64,000 bases of DNA, taken from positions 58,765,328 through 58,829,327 of the forward strand of contig CM038464.1 of the NCBI GenBank assembly GCA_021464415.1, given 5' to 3'. Shown one piece after another: positions 44,978 through 54,427 of the stretch. Positions within the stretch are counted from its first letter, which is position 1. Every line of letters begins with the position of its first letter. This stretch comes from Lonicera japonica (Eukaryota > Streptophyta > Magnoliopsida > Dipsacales > Caprifoliaceae). Both the position numbers and the translations under genes were made by a program. The notes below the pieces were generated by a model that did no database searches, was not told where the DNA came from, and worked only from the letters and a program-made list of their open reading frames with translations.

Positions 44978-45633
44978 TGTTGTGATTATTAACAATAAAT
45001 CACGCCACGGATCGTAATTCAAATAGTGGATATTAATAACTAGAGATAATAAGGATGAGAAACAAGTAAGAAGATAGATAATGGAACACACAATATTCGA
45101 CAAACGAAGATTTCACTAATTCTTTGAAAACGATTACAAAATCTATCACAAGAATTATTGCACTCAAAGCACTCACAGAAGAAGAAAATCAACAGCCCTT
45201 TAACCTCTCTCACAACAAGATTAACTCTCCCACAAATCCCCACAAAAAGAAGAATCTCTCTTATGCCTTAATCTCTTGAATGATTCTATCTATATATAAC
45301 AATATAATAGAGTCCATCCAATCTAGAATAAGGTAATACAATCCTATGTAAATAAGGAAACTATTAACAAGGTAATAGAGACCAAAATAAACAAGGAAAC
45401 CAAGTTTGATAAGGAAACATATTTCTCGCCCAGCTGCAAAACGACTTTTGCACTTTTTCCGCGTAACTGCAAAAGTGCTTTTGCACCATTCCAGAATGCA
45501 ATTTTCTGGGTGCAAAAGTGCTTTTGCACTATTCTAGAACCGCAAACCTTCTTTTGCACCATTCAAGCGAACAATTTGATTTCCCATAAAACTCATCTTC
45601 TCTTGGGTTTGGAACCGAGCAAAAAACACAACA
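44978..45633 (-). repeat. 5' LTR of the Copia derivative
   Basis: Differs from the left LTR at about eight positions (for example 45118 and 45245). The primer-binding-like site lies just inside it at 44962-44977. Confidence 0.9.
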
Positions 45634-45638
45634 ATTAC

Positions 45639-45990
45639 ATTCCCTATCACTAAAATTCCTAAAAAACTTTAAATCCCTAAATGAGAGCCAAGAAACGACC
45701 GATTGGATTACATATTGTGATTATTGGATAATTGATATAATCTAGGAAATGACTCTTTTAACAGAAAATTACCCTCCCAAATATCTTCCCAAAACCGGAT
45801 TCTATCTTATTTCCCCACCACAAACTTTGTATTTTCCACAAATTTATCCCATCCTTTCGTTGAGGGGAACGTAGAATGGCTTTGACATCAATATTCATAT
45901 CCTACCCATTCGGATGAAAGCCATTAAGTTCCTTATATTTTGCTTCACATTATTAAACTTGCAACTGGGAAATTGAGCTTCTGTCGGATT
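45639..45990 (-). pseudogene. LINE reverse transcriptase relic, upstream part
   Basis: On the minus strand, RIRFWEDIWEGNFLLKESFP followed by RLYQLSNN is the characteristic segment between the reverse transcriptase core and the zf-RVT region of plant LINEs. It contains stops and continues across the Copia insertion into 43025-42183. The left limit of the LINE (about 45990) is uncertain. Confidence 0.75.
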
Positions 45991-46631
45991 AACATAGGTC
46001 CCTTATGTGGTAAACCCTCTTCCTTCAAAAAAGTTGGAGTTAGTACGTGTTCAAAATTGTTTTAATTGGTTAGGATAACACATGCAGCACGAGGTTATGT
46101 GTATACGAAACAAGTCCAAGCAAAATGATAAGAGTTTCGACGAAAAATTTATGAACTGTCAATTACAAATAAAAGACATGCGCCAAAGGTTAATAGCATA
46201 TAGGTGTATCTTGGGGTGCATGGACACTAGGTTTATGGCATTGTCGCCATTTTAATTGCAAATATTTTTCCATCAGATCGTGTTGTTGGTTTGAGCCTCT
46301 AAATTTAGAAATTAGTATTTCCATTGTAGTTCTTGTCTTTGGCGAGTTTGCATTTACATTTTGATTTTTCTAATACAAATTGTAGCTTTGACACAAAATC
46401 TACAATTTTCTTTGGCTTTAATATTTTGTTCCTGACTATGCAATTGTAATATGTAGGATTTTGGCCGATGTTCAAGTAACTTTTAGTTATTGTGTTCCTA
46501 CCATTGAACAACAATATACATGTTGTATGATGCCATCTTGACTAGAATGTAGTTCTTTTCTTCATTTGTAAAACAAAAATTCTTATGTCATTGTTGCTTT
46601 ACAGTGTCCTTTTGAGTTTACATTAAACTCT
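45991..46631. other. noncoding DNA
   Basis: No gene or clear repeat. A short minus-strand open frame (46514-46305) has no recognisable domain. Confidence 0.5.
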
Positions 46632-47059
46632 CAGGGGCGGAGGCAAAGTGGGGCTTCGACTTTTTTTTTTCTTTTTCTTTTTCTATATGTATAGTAATAC
46701 AAGAACTTTTGTGTTTTAAAGTTTGAGGTTGGATTTGTAAGGTCTTAAAACTTTGGAGATAAAATTATAATTATTTTTAGTAAAGGCCAATAAAATAACA
46801 AGAGCATTCTTGTGCCCAAGAATTCTACAAAGAAAAACAAAGGAGAAAAAAAATAGAGTTTATACTCGTAACTCTCTCTCACTCTCTTGTGTTGGATTTC
46901 TTACTTGGATTCGCTCTCTCTTTTTAGCCTCACATGGTAAGGATGGTTGACTAACAAATTCGGCATTTTTCTCTTCAAAGTTTTATTTGTCGTGTTATTA
47001 TTTGTTGTAATTTTTTTTAGTCAAGCCTCCACTGGGTTAAAATCCTGACTCCGCTACTG
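46632..47059. mobile_element. hAT-like nonautonomous element
   Basis: The left end CAGGGGCGGAGGCAAAGTGG and the right end ATCCTGACTCCGCTACTG are imperfect inverted repeats of the CAGNGGCGGA type common in plant hAT-like MITEs. The 8-bp flanks do not match well. A shorter relative begins at 40111. It has no coding capacity. Confidence 0.55.
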
Positions 47060-47690
47060 TTTAAGGCCTTCAATTAGTGCTATGTTATTTTGATGTTTGT
47101 TGATATCTCTCAAACAAATGTGAGGGAAATAAGTTTTGTGTACTTGGAATTCTGTATCAGATGGGGTGTATTCAATTTAGATTTTGTAAGATTTTTATGG
47201 ATTTGTAAAGTGTATGAGTATTTAATTAGGATTTTAAAAATTCTTTGGTATTGAATTAGGAATTTAAAAAATCTTTTAAATTCTCATGGTATTCAATTAA
47301 GATTGAGAAGAGTCTCTTAAAATCTTATGGTGTTCAAAACTCTATAAACTTTGGAGCATTTTTATAAGTTGATATATTTTGATGGATTTGAGAGAATTTT
47401 TGTGAATAACAAATCCACCAACAAATCTCTCCTACAAGCGGAAGAATTCCCATAAACTTCTCTTCTATCTTTCTTTCAAACTCTAGGTATTATTTTTTAA
47501 ACCCCTCCACTACATTCTCTACGCCTCACAAATCCTAAACCTTCTCTACTTTACTACTTAACAAACAGGGAAGCATTTTTTTTACTTTTAATATATGCAT
47601 CTACACGTCATGTTTTAATATTATTATTGTTTATATTTACTTGTAATACAATTTTATTATTAGTTTTATTGAAAAATAAAAAAAAACTCT
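47060..47690. other. repeat-like noncoding DNA
   Basis: Between 47165 and 47360, imperfect direct repeats (TATTCAATTAAGATT, TATTGAATTAGGAATTT, TATTTAATTAGGATTTT) recur about every 45-50 bp. This is typical of a MITE body, but its ends were not found. Confidence 0.4.
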
Positions 47691-47692
47691 AA

Positions 47693-48041
47693 GGTTCTGT
47701 ATGGTGGGTGTTTATTTCTCAAAATTTTAAAAACTCAACGTAAAATCAACTTTACTTTTACACTTCTCAGAATTTATTTTACTTTACTTTCTCTCTCTAA
47801 AAAAACTTTTAAAACACCGTAACTTTAAATCCAAAAATCGAAATTAGATAAAAAATATATATATATTTGAAACATACTCATCGAGATTTATAAAATAAGA
47901 TCCATTGTGACTATTTTTTGAAATTTTTTTATGAGATTTTTTACTTGGTTAAAAAAAACTAAAAAAAATAAAACCAAATTCACTTTTCAACATACTTCCA
48001 AATTTTAAAAACTCAACTCAAAACATGAACCAAACATCACC
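47693..48041. mobile_element. Tourist-like MITE
   Basis: It is flanked by TAA direct repeats (47690-47692 and 48042-48044). Ends GGTTCTGTATGGTG and (inverted) GGTGATGTTTGGTT are degenerate inverted repeats. A related truncated copy is at 41866-42180. Confidence 0.65.
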
Positions 48042-48263
48042 TAAGGTTTTACTAATCAATTCACATGCATTATTTAGTTCTATATTTATGAAGAAACAAA
48101 ATTAGACATCAACCTTTAATTTTAGACATATTTCTCTTAATTGATTATGAATGTAGCCATAAATTTACATATAAACTCTATACATATAACATTTATATAT
48201 TATTTTTCATGCTAGGAGTATAATATAGTTACCCATGATTACTACCATTATTGTAGTCTAATT

Positions 48264-48420
48264 TGATAAGTGGCTCAGTGGTAGTACATTGAGATCAGCG
48301 TTGGGTTCGACTGGGAGCTCCCCTAGGTCGAATCTCGAGAGCTGCATGCAAATAGGGATTAGTAGAGGTGTGCGAAAGCTAAGCCGAACACCCCGTGGTA
48401 TTAGAAAGCATCTAAACCAA
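48264..48420 (+). mobile_element. tRNA-derived SINE
   Basis: It begins with an A-box-like AAGTGGCTCAGTGGTAGTA. About 35 nt later comes a B-box-like GGGTTCGACTGGG, with a second near-match AGGTCGAATCTC. A tRNA-unrelated body follows, then a TA-repeat tail (48420-48434). The spacing fits an RNA polymerase III promoter. The opening resembles a decayed tRNA with D-arm AGTGGT. No clear target duplication was identified. Confidence 0.6.
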
Positions 48421-48881
48421 TATATATATATATATCATATGACAAGTTTAAAAATATATGTATATTGATGGTGGACATATATATATTGATGTTCAAACAC
48501 TATGTCATATTATCATATGACAAGTACATTTTTTGGTAGTTTATTCATTACTTTAAATTCGTAACCAAGATTCTTTTATTATATTTCATTTGATTATTTA
48601 AAAAAAAAGAATAAAAGAATCCATGGATTTATTAAAATCTATAAAAATCTTTAATAATTAATGCTTCAAAATCTATTAAACTCTATCTGGATTTATTAAA
48701 ATATGTTAGACTTTATATGGATTTGTAATAATGTATTGTTAGTATACATATTCAAAGTTCAAATGCAAACATTCTCTGAGTTGGAAGTGTGTATAAGTAT
48801 ACATCTATGCTTTTAAAACAAATATTAATTAATATACATGTCCTTCTCTTCTTATATTATGTTTATGCTTTAATTTGAAGG

Positions 48882-48979
48882 AACATGAGGAGACTTATAT
48901 CTCGCAAGCAATACAACAGACTTCTGAGGCTAAGATTCAGATTGGCTCTTGGGACTTTTCTTGGAAGGGGCCGCAAGGT
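48882..48979 (+). other. candidate exon, possibly of the F-box gene or another broken gene
   Basis: The block lies between an acceptor-like TTTGAAG and a donor-like CGCAAG/GTTAAT, and is open in two frames. One gives ETYISQAIQQTSEAKIQIGS, the other starts with an ATG and gives an Arg/Leu-rich peptide. A second acceptor-like TTGCAG at 49286-49291 precedes a short block cut by the Copia element. No domain is recognisable, so the link to the downstream gene is unproven. Confidence 0.25.
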
Positions 48980-49360
48980 TAATTTAGTCACATTAATTTT
49001 ATTGGGAAAATTAAATTTCTATTGTATACTTCTTTTGTTCAAATATATATACACATAATTATAAGTAGGCAATATTAGTTTGACATAATAGGCACAGTGC
49101 AAGCACAAATAGTAATATGTGAGCATGAGCAATGCATAGGCACATGCATCATCTATTACATATGTATTAAAACCATAAAAAAAACCTCAGGCATTGGAAG
49201 GACAAAAAGCAAGGAGAGATTAAAACTAGCACAAATTAAGAATAAATGATGCATTTTTTATGTAGTAATGTGTTGAAATGAATCATTGCAGAACGAAGGA
49301 GTAACATGTGGCATCCAAAAAGCTTATCATAACTCTTTGTTAGGATTAAGAGGAACCCCA

Positions 49361-49705
49361 TGTTGGATGAAAATGGAGTCTCTACTGCTGTAGATTCAGC
49401 GGAGCTGAATTTACTCAGAAGTATAACAATATATATGCAAGATTAACACAACAAATCAACACATAAAAGAGGGACTCATTGTATTCTTGAGACACCCACT
49501 GTTTCTCTCTTTAGAGATTGATTTTTCCTAGGCTTCTCTTTTCACACAAAAGGAACACTCTAGATACATGACCCTGGATAAGTCTTCTAAGACAAGATAC
49601 AAAATAAGGCTTCTTAGAGAAGCTATAAAAACAAATAACTAAACATAGATATAATTTAAATAAAACAAAAAAATACAATATTTAATAAAGCATTAACTTT
49701 TAACA
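49361..49705 (-). repeat. 3' LTR of the Copia element
   Basis: 345 bp, about 93% identical to 53858-54202 by eye. Confidence 0.9.
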
Positions 49706-51206
49706 CTCCCCCTTAATGCTTTGTTCTTGAACTTTCATTAGTTCTTTGAAGTAAACAAACTTTTCTTTCGGAAGTGCCTTTGTAAAAATGTCCGCGACTT
49801 GCTCTTTATTTCTGTAATACTTGAGTTGCACCTCTCCATCTTCAACCGCTTCTTTTATGAAAGTATGCTTGATATTGATATGCTTTGTTCGGCCATAATA
49901 GACTACATTTTTGGACATTGCAATGGCTGATTTGTTGTCACAAAAGAGAGTGGTAGCTTCATTTTTCTTTCCACCAATATCACCCAAAATTCTCCTTAGC
50001 CAAATAACATGTGAGGTAGTAAACGCAGTTGCAATATATTCAGCTTCTGCAGATGATAACACTACTGTTGCTTGCTTCTTAAATGCCCATGAAAATATTC
50101 CATAGCCTAAAGAAAAAGCATAACCAGAAGTACTTTTCAAGTCATTAACACATCCACACCAATCATTATCACAAAATCAAAATAATTTAATCTCTTCGTT
50201 TATCTCAAACATTATGCCAAACTTGAGTCCCTTGAAGATACTCAAAATTCTTTTTGCTGCTCCAAAGTGAACTTGACTTGGTTTGTGCATAAATTAGGAC
50301 AACAAAGTAGTAGCATACATGATATTCGGCCTTGTAGCCGTGAGATACAATAAATTTCCAACCAAACATCTATACAAAGTGGCATTAATTTATCCACTTC
50401 CATCTTCTTTTATCAATTTTTCATTCACCACCAAAGGCTTTGCAACCGATTTGCATCCATGCATTCTAAATTTCTTAAGAATGCTTTCACAATACTTCTT
50501 TTGACAAATGAAGACTCCATTTCCATCTTGAATAATTTCGATACCCAAAAAATAATTTAGCAACCCTAAATCACTCATTTCATACTTTCTCATGATTTCT
50601 TTCTTAAATTCAAGAATTATTTTCTCATTATTTCCGGTAAATATCAAATCATCAACATATAAGGAAATAATTAGAATATCATTCGTACCTTGAGTCTTGA
50701 TGTACAATGTTGGCTCACTTGTGCTGTTTTTTTTGAATTTTTGCTAGTTGAAGTAAGCATCAATTTGGCTATACCATGCTCGAGGTGTTTGTTTTAACCC
50801 ATACAAAGCTTTCTTTAATTTGTAAACCTTGTTTTCCCCATCTTTCTTCACAAAACCTTGTGGTTGCTCAACATAAATCTCTTTATCTAAAACTCCGTTC
50901 AAGAACGCTGATTTCAAATCAAGTTGATACAAGTACCAACCTTTTTTTAGATGCCAATGATAGTAGAGCTCTAATGGTGTCAAGCCTCGCCATGGGTGCA
51001 AATGTTTCATGAAAATCAACATCGGGTTGTTGTGAATAACCTTTTGCTACAAGCCTTGCTTTGTTTCTATTAATTGTTCCATCCGTATTATGCTTCACTT
51101 TGTATATCCATTTCACCCCTATCACTTCTTTGTTGCTTGGTTTATCAACTAATTCCCATGTCTTGTTCTTCTCAATCACATTAATTTCTTTCTCTATTGC
51201 TTTCAT
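49700..51206 (-). pseudogene. Copia reverse transcriptase and RNase H
   Basis: The minus strand shows KTWELVDKPSNKEVIGVKWI at the reverse-transcriptase start, then [12 protein letters not shown] and [15 protein letters not shown]. The catalytic YVDD box lies in SLYVDDLIFTGNN (near 50655). The RNase H part holds VVLSSAEAEYIA, FCDNKSAI and ADIFTKALPKEKF. Breaks include a frame change near 50990 and stops near 50745, 50389, 50296 and 50182. All parts are the normal length for the family, so the damage is point-like rather than deletion. Confidence 0.92.
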
Positions 51207-51328
51207 CCATGCATCTTATTTGATGGCTTCTTCAAAACTTTTGGGTTCCACCATACAAAAATTGCAACTTGCATAAACTTCATTAATGCTTCTCATTTTC
51301 CTTGGAGTTAAACTTGGAGATGATAAAT

Positions 51329-52765
51329 TCAAGCTTGATAAGGTGCTGGATTTGATGGTGGATTTTCAACATTTTCATCTTCATTTAAAGAACTACGCAA
51401 GTCATTTTCAACAATAGCGGGCTGTTCTTGAACACTTTTACTTTGCCAATCCCATGCAGCCTTTTCATTAAAAATGGCATCTCTTGAGTTAATCAACTTG
51501 TTCCTTTTCAAGCTATACAACCGATAGCCTTTTGATTGCGAACTATACCCAACAAAAATATATTTTTCACTAACTTCATCCAACTTATGTCTTCTATCTT
51601 TGGGGAATTGAGCATAGCAAATGCAACCAAATACTTTCAAGTGCTTCACTCTTGGCTCTCTCCCGCTCCAAGCTTCAAATGGAGTTTTACCATTCACCAC
51701 CTTTGTCGGACTTCTATTAATCAAGTAGACTAACGTGCATACCACCTCGGCCCAAAAGTTCTTTGGCAGCCCTTTCTCATGAAGCATCAATTTTGCCATT
51801 TCCTCGATGGTTCTATTATTTCTTTCAGCTACTCCATTTTGTTGAGGAGTGTAACCAACTATAAGCTCCCTTTTCAAGCCAATATTTTCACAAAAGTTTT
51901 CAAATTCATTTGAATTGTATTCACCTCCTCAATCAATTCTTAATTTCTTCACTAGTTTTCCACTTTGATGTTCAACTAGATTTTTCCACTTCTTGAATAT
52001 TAAAAATACTTCAGATTTTTGTCTCATGAAATAGACCCCCGTCATCCTTAAATAATCGTCAATGAAGATAATAAAGTACTCGTTTTCGCCGTGTGAAGGA
52101 TTTGCCATTGGTCCACACACGTCGGTATGAACAAGCTCAAGTGGGGCTTGAGTTCTCCCTGCCTTCTTGGTTGGAAAAAATTCTTGATGTTGTTTGCCTA
52201 GAACACACCCTTCACACACATATTTCTTCTCTTCAATTTTTGGCAGCCCATGTTCCATCTCTTTATGTTGTAAATTTCTCAAACTTTAGAAATTCAAGTG
52301 CCCATATCTTCTATGCCAAAGCCGCGATGGGTCATCAACTTCAATCTTCAATGTTACTTCACTCCCATATTTAAAGATGAGAGGAAAGTTTATGTTTTTC
52401 TCCATCTTAATATTGGCAATCACTTGGCTTCCTCCATTCTTGTCAAAAATGTTGCAAGAGTTGTCTTGGAATTTCACTTTGTACCCATGTTCTACAAGTT
52501 GCCCAACACTTAACAAATTTTACTCTAAGTCTGGAACTAATAACACTTCTTAAATGTACTTAGTTCCTTTCTTGGTTTGGATAGCAATTATCCCTTTTCC
52601 TTTTTCTTGAACCAAAGCACTATTTGCCATTCTCACTTGAGAAGTAGTGAATGAATCGACATTCACAAAAATACGCTCATTGTCGGTCATGTGATTGCTA
52701 CAACCATTATCAAGATACCACACATCACTTCGTTGTTCCGACTCCGCTTGACAAGCATAAAACAT
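51329..52765 (-). pseudogene. Copia protease and integrase
   Basis: The protease region shows WYLDNGCSNHMT, where DSGC is typical, so the Ser is Asn. The integrase shows the HHCC finger (RLWHRRYGHLNF and CEGCVLGKQH) and the catalytic Asp residues in HTDVCGP and FIIFIDDYLR. After a TGA near 51928, the Glu lies in NGVAERNNRTIEEM, and the C-terminal part reads FGCICYAQFP and KYIFVGYSSQSKGYRLY. Four in-frame stops were noted; most correspond to CAA or CGA with C changed to T. Confidence 0.92.
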
Positions 52766-52829
52766 ATTTTCTTCACCCTTCCTTTCATCAATAAAGTTTG
52801 CTTGTTAGTCGTTATTGACTCGACACTCC

Positions 52830-53772
52830 TTCACATGCCCAAACTTATGAAAATTGTGACATTAAGGTTTTCCCTTGAACCAACAATCTTTTGTAGCATG
52901 GATACCTTTATTGCAAATATTACACCTTTGTTGTGAAGGCGGGGCTGTTTGCCTTTGTTCGGAATTGTTTTTTCATCTTCCTCTTACGTTCCCAAATCTT
53001 CCTCGACCATTTCCTCTTTGTTGTCTTCCACCTCTAGATGATTATCCTCGATTTTGTTCAAAGCTAAAAGGTTTATTCTGAGTGTTTGAGAGGGCCAACA
53101 TGTAGTTTAGATTGAAAAGCACTTTCTATGGACTTTTTGTTGTGCCTAATTAATATTTGCTCATGTATTTTTAGTGAACCCAATAGCTCTTGAACACTTA
53201 TTTTGGTAATATCCTTAGATTGCTTAATAGCGGTAACAATGGGATCAAACTTCTCAGGCAAACTAATCAGAATTTTTTCAACAACTTTCTGATTTATCAT
53301 ATTTTCACCGAGGGTCTTCATTTGGTTTACAATATCAGTCAATCTAGAGGAGTACGCATTCAAGGATTCAGATTCTTTCATTTTTGTATTTTCATACTCT
53401 CTTGTAAGGGTTTAGAGTTTGACGGTTCTTACCTTTGCATCTCTTTCAAATTCTTCTAGAATAATATCCCAAGCTTCCTTTGCTTTTTTTTGCTTGAATA
53501 ATCCTTGGAAAAATTGCATTTGAAATTCTTTGTTGAATAAAGTAGAGAGCTTTTGCATCATTTCTTTGTTTCTCCTTTAACTTTTCTTGTTGAGCATTAG
53601 ATAAAACAGTTCATTCTTCTGGTTCTACATACCCATTTTTAATCAAATCCCAAACTTCTTATGAAATAACCAAGGTTCTCATCTTTACCTTCCAGAACTC
53701 GTACATTTCACCATAAAAAATTGGAATGGTGGGTTGTTGAATGCTCATGCCTGAAGTACTTGCATTTGCCAT
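52830..53772 (-). pseudogene. Copia gag with zinc knuckles
   Basis: The start ATG is at 53772, close behind the primer-binding site (MANASTSGMSIQQP). A TAA soon follows at about 53660. The UBN2-type gag region shows SLNAYSSRLTDIVNQMKTLG and KILISLPEKFDPIV. Two zinc-knuckle-like CCHC motifs lie near 52925-52820 (CNICNKGIHATKDC and CHNFHKFGHVKEC, the second with Cys changed to Phe), separated by a TAA. Confidence 0.85.
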
Positions 53773-53839
53773 CGCGATCTACGCCGCCAAGACTTGTTTT
53801 CTCGCAACACTTTCACACAGCAACTTTGGATGATCGAAC

Positions 53840-53854
53840 TTGCTCTGATACCAA
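53840..53854 (-). other. primer-binding site for initiator Met-tRNA
   Basis: TGGTATCAGAGCAAG on the minus strand, next to the 5' LTR; this is the usual Copia primer-binding site. Confidence 0.85.
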
Positions 53855-53857
53855 TTT

Positions 53858-54202
53858 TGTTGGATGAAAATGGAGTCTCTACTACTGTAGATTCAACAGA
53901 GTTGGATTTACTCAGAAGTATAACAATATAGATGCAAGATTAACACACCAAATCAACACATAAAAGATGGACTCATTTTATTCTTGAGACAATCATTGTT
54001 TCTCTCTTTAGAGATTGATTTTTCCTAGGCTTCTCTTTTCACACAAAAGGAACACTCTAGATACATGATCCTAGATAAATCTTCTAAGAGAGGATACAAA
54101 ATAAGGCTTCCTAGAGAAGCTACAAAAACAAATGACTAAACATAGACATAATTTAAATAAAACAGAAAATTACAATATTTAATAAAGCATTAACTTTTAA
54201 CA
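53858..54202 (-). repeat. 5' LTR of the Copia element
   Basis: 345 bp, TG...CA, pairs with 49361-49705. Confidence 0.9.
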
Positions 54203-54427
54203 CCTTTCCTTACCATTTGAAATGTTATGTATAAACTATAAAGGCTACCGCTTAACAGATTTTAGGCCTAGTATGGTCATAACTTTATTGAATTACATTT
54301 TGAGAAAAAGGGAAAAAATGAGAAGTTTAAGGCGTAGACCTACAATGGGTTGCTCCAACACTAGCAAGCTCATTATTGTGGTACTGTCATTATTCTTGTG
54401 TAACTTACAAATTCATTTCTTGTGTAG

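Larger units (their letters stand above)
43026..45633 (-). mobile_element. Copia deletion derivative with intact ends (gag-protease only)
   Basis: Two 656-bp LTRs (43026-43681 and 44978-45633) begin TGTTGTGATT and end ACACAACA. I count about eight differences between them, roughly 99% identity, which indicates a recent insertion. A perfect 5-bp target duplication ATTAC flanks the element (43021-43025 and 45634-45638). Next to the right LTR a primer-binding-like GCGGTATCAGAGG (minus strand) shows that the element reads right to left, and a purine tract AAAAGGTGGTGA abuts the left LTR. The 1.3 kb interior keeps gag and the start of pol only; integrase, reverse transcriptase and RNase H are gone. 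It sits inside the LINE relic. Confidence 0.95.
49361..54202 (-). mobile_element. full-length Copia retrotransposon, coding regions decayed
   Basis: Two 345-bp LTRs (49361-49705 and 53858-54202) begin TGTTGGATGA and end TTTTAACA on the plus strand. The element is read on the minus strand. Next to its 5' LTR is a primer-binding site complementary to initiator Met-tRNA (minus strand TGGTATCAGAGCAAG at 53840-53854), and next to the 3' LTR a polypurine tract AAGGGGGAG (49706-49714). I count a little over 20 LTR differences, about 93% identity, so the insertion is old. The outer 5-bp flanks (CCCCA left, CCTTT right) do not match. All Copia domains are present in order: gag, protease, integrase, reverse transcriptase, RNase H. 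Many stops interrupt them. Confidence 0.95.
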
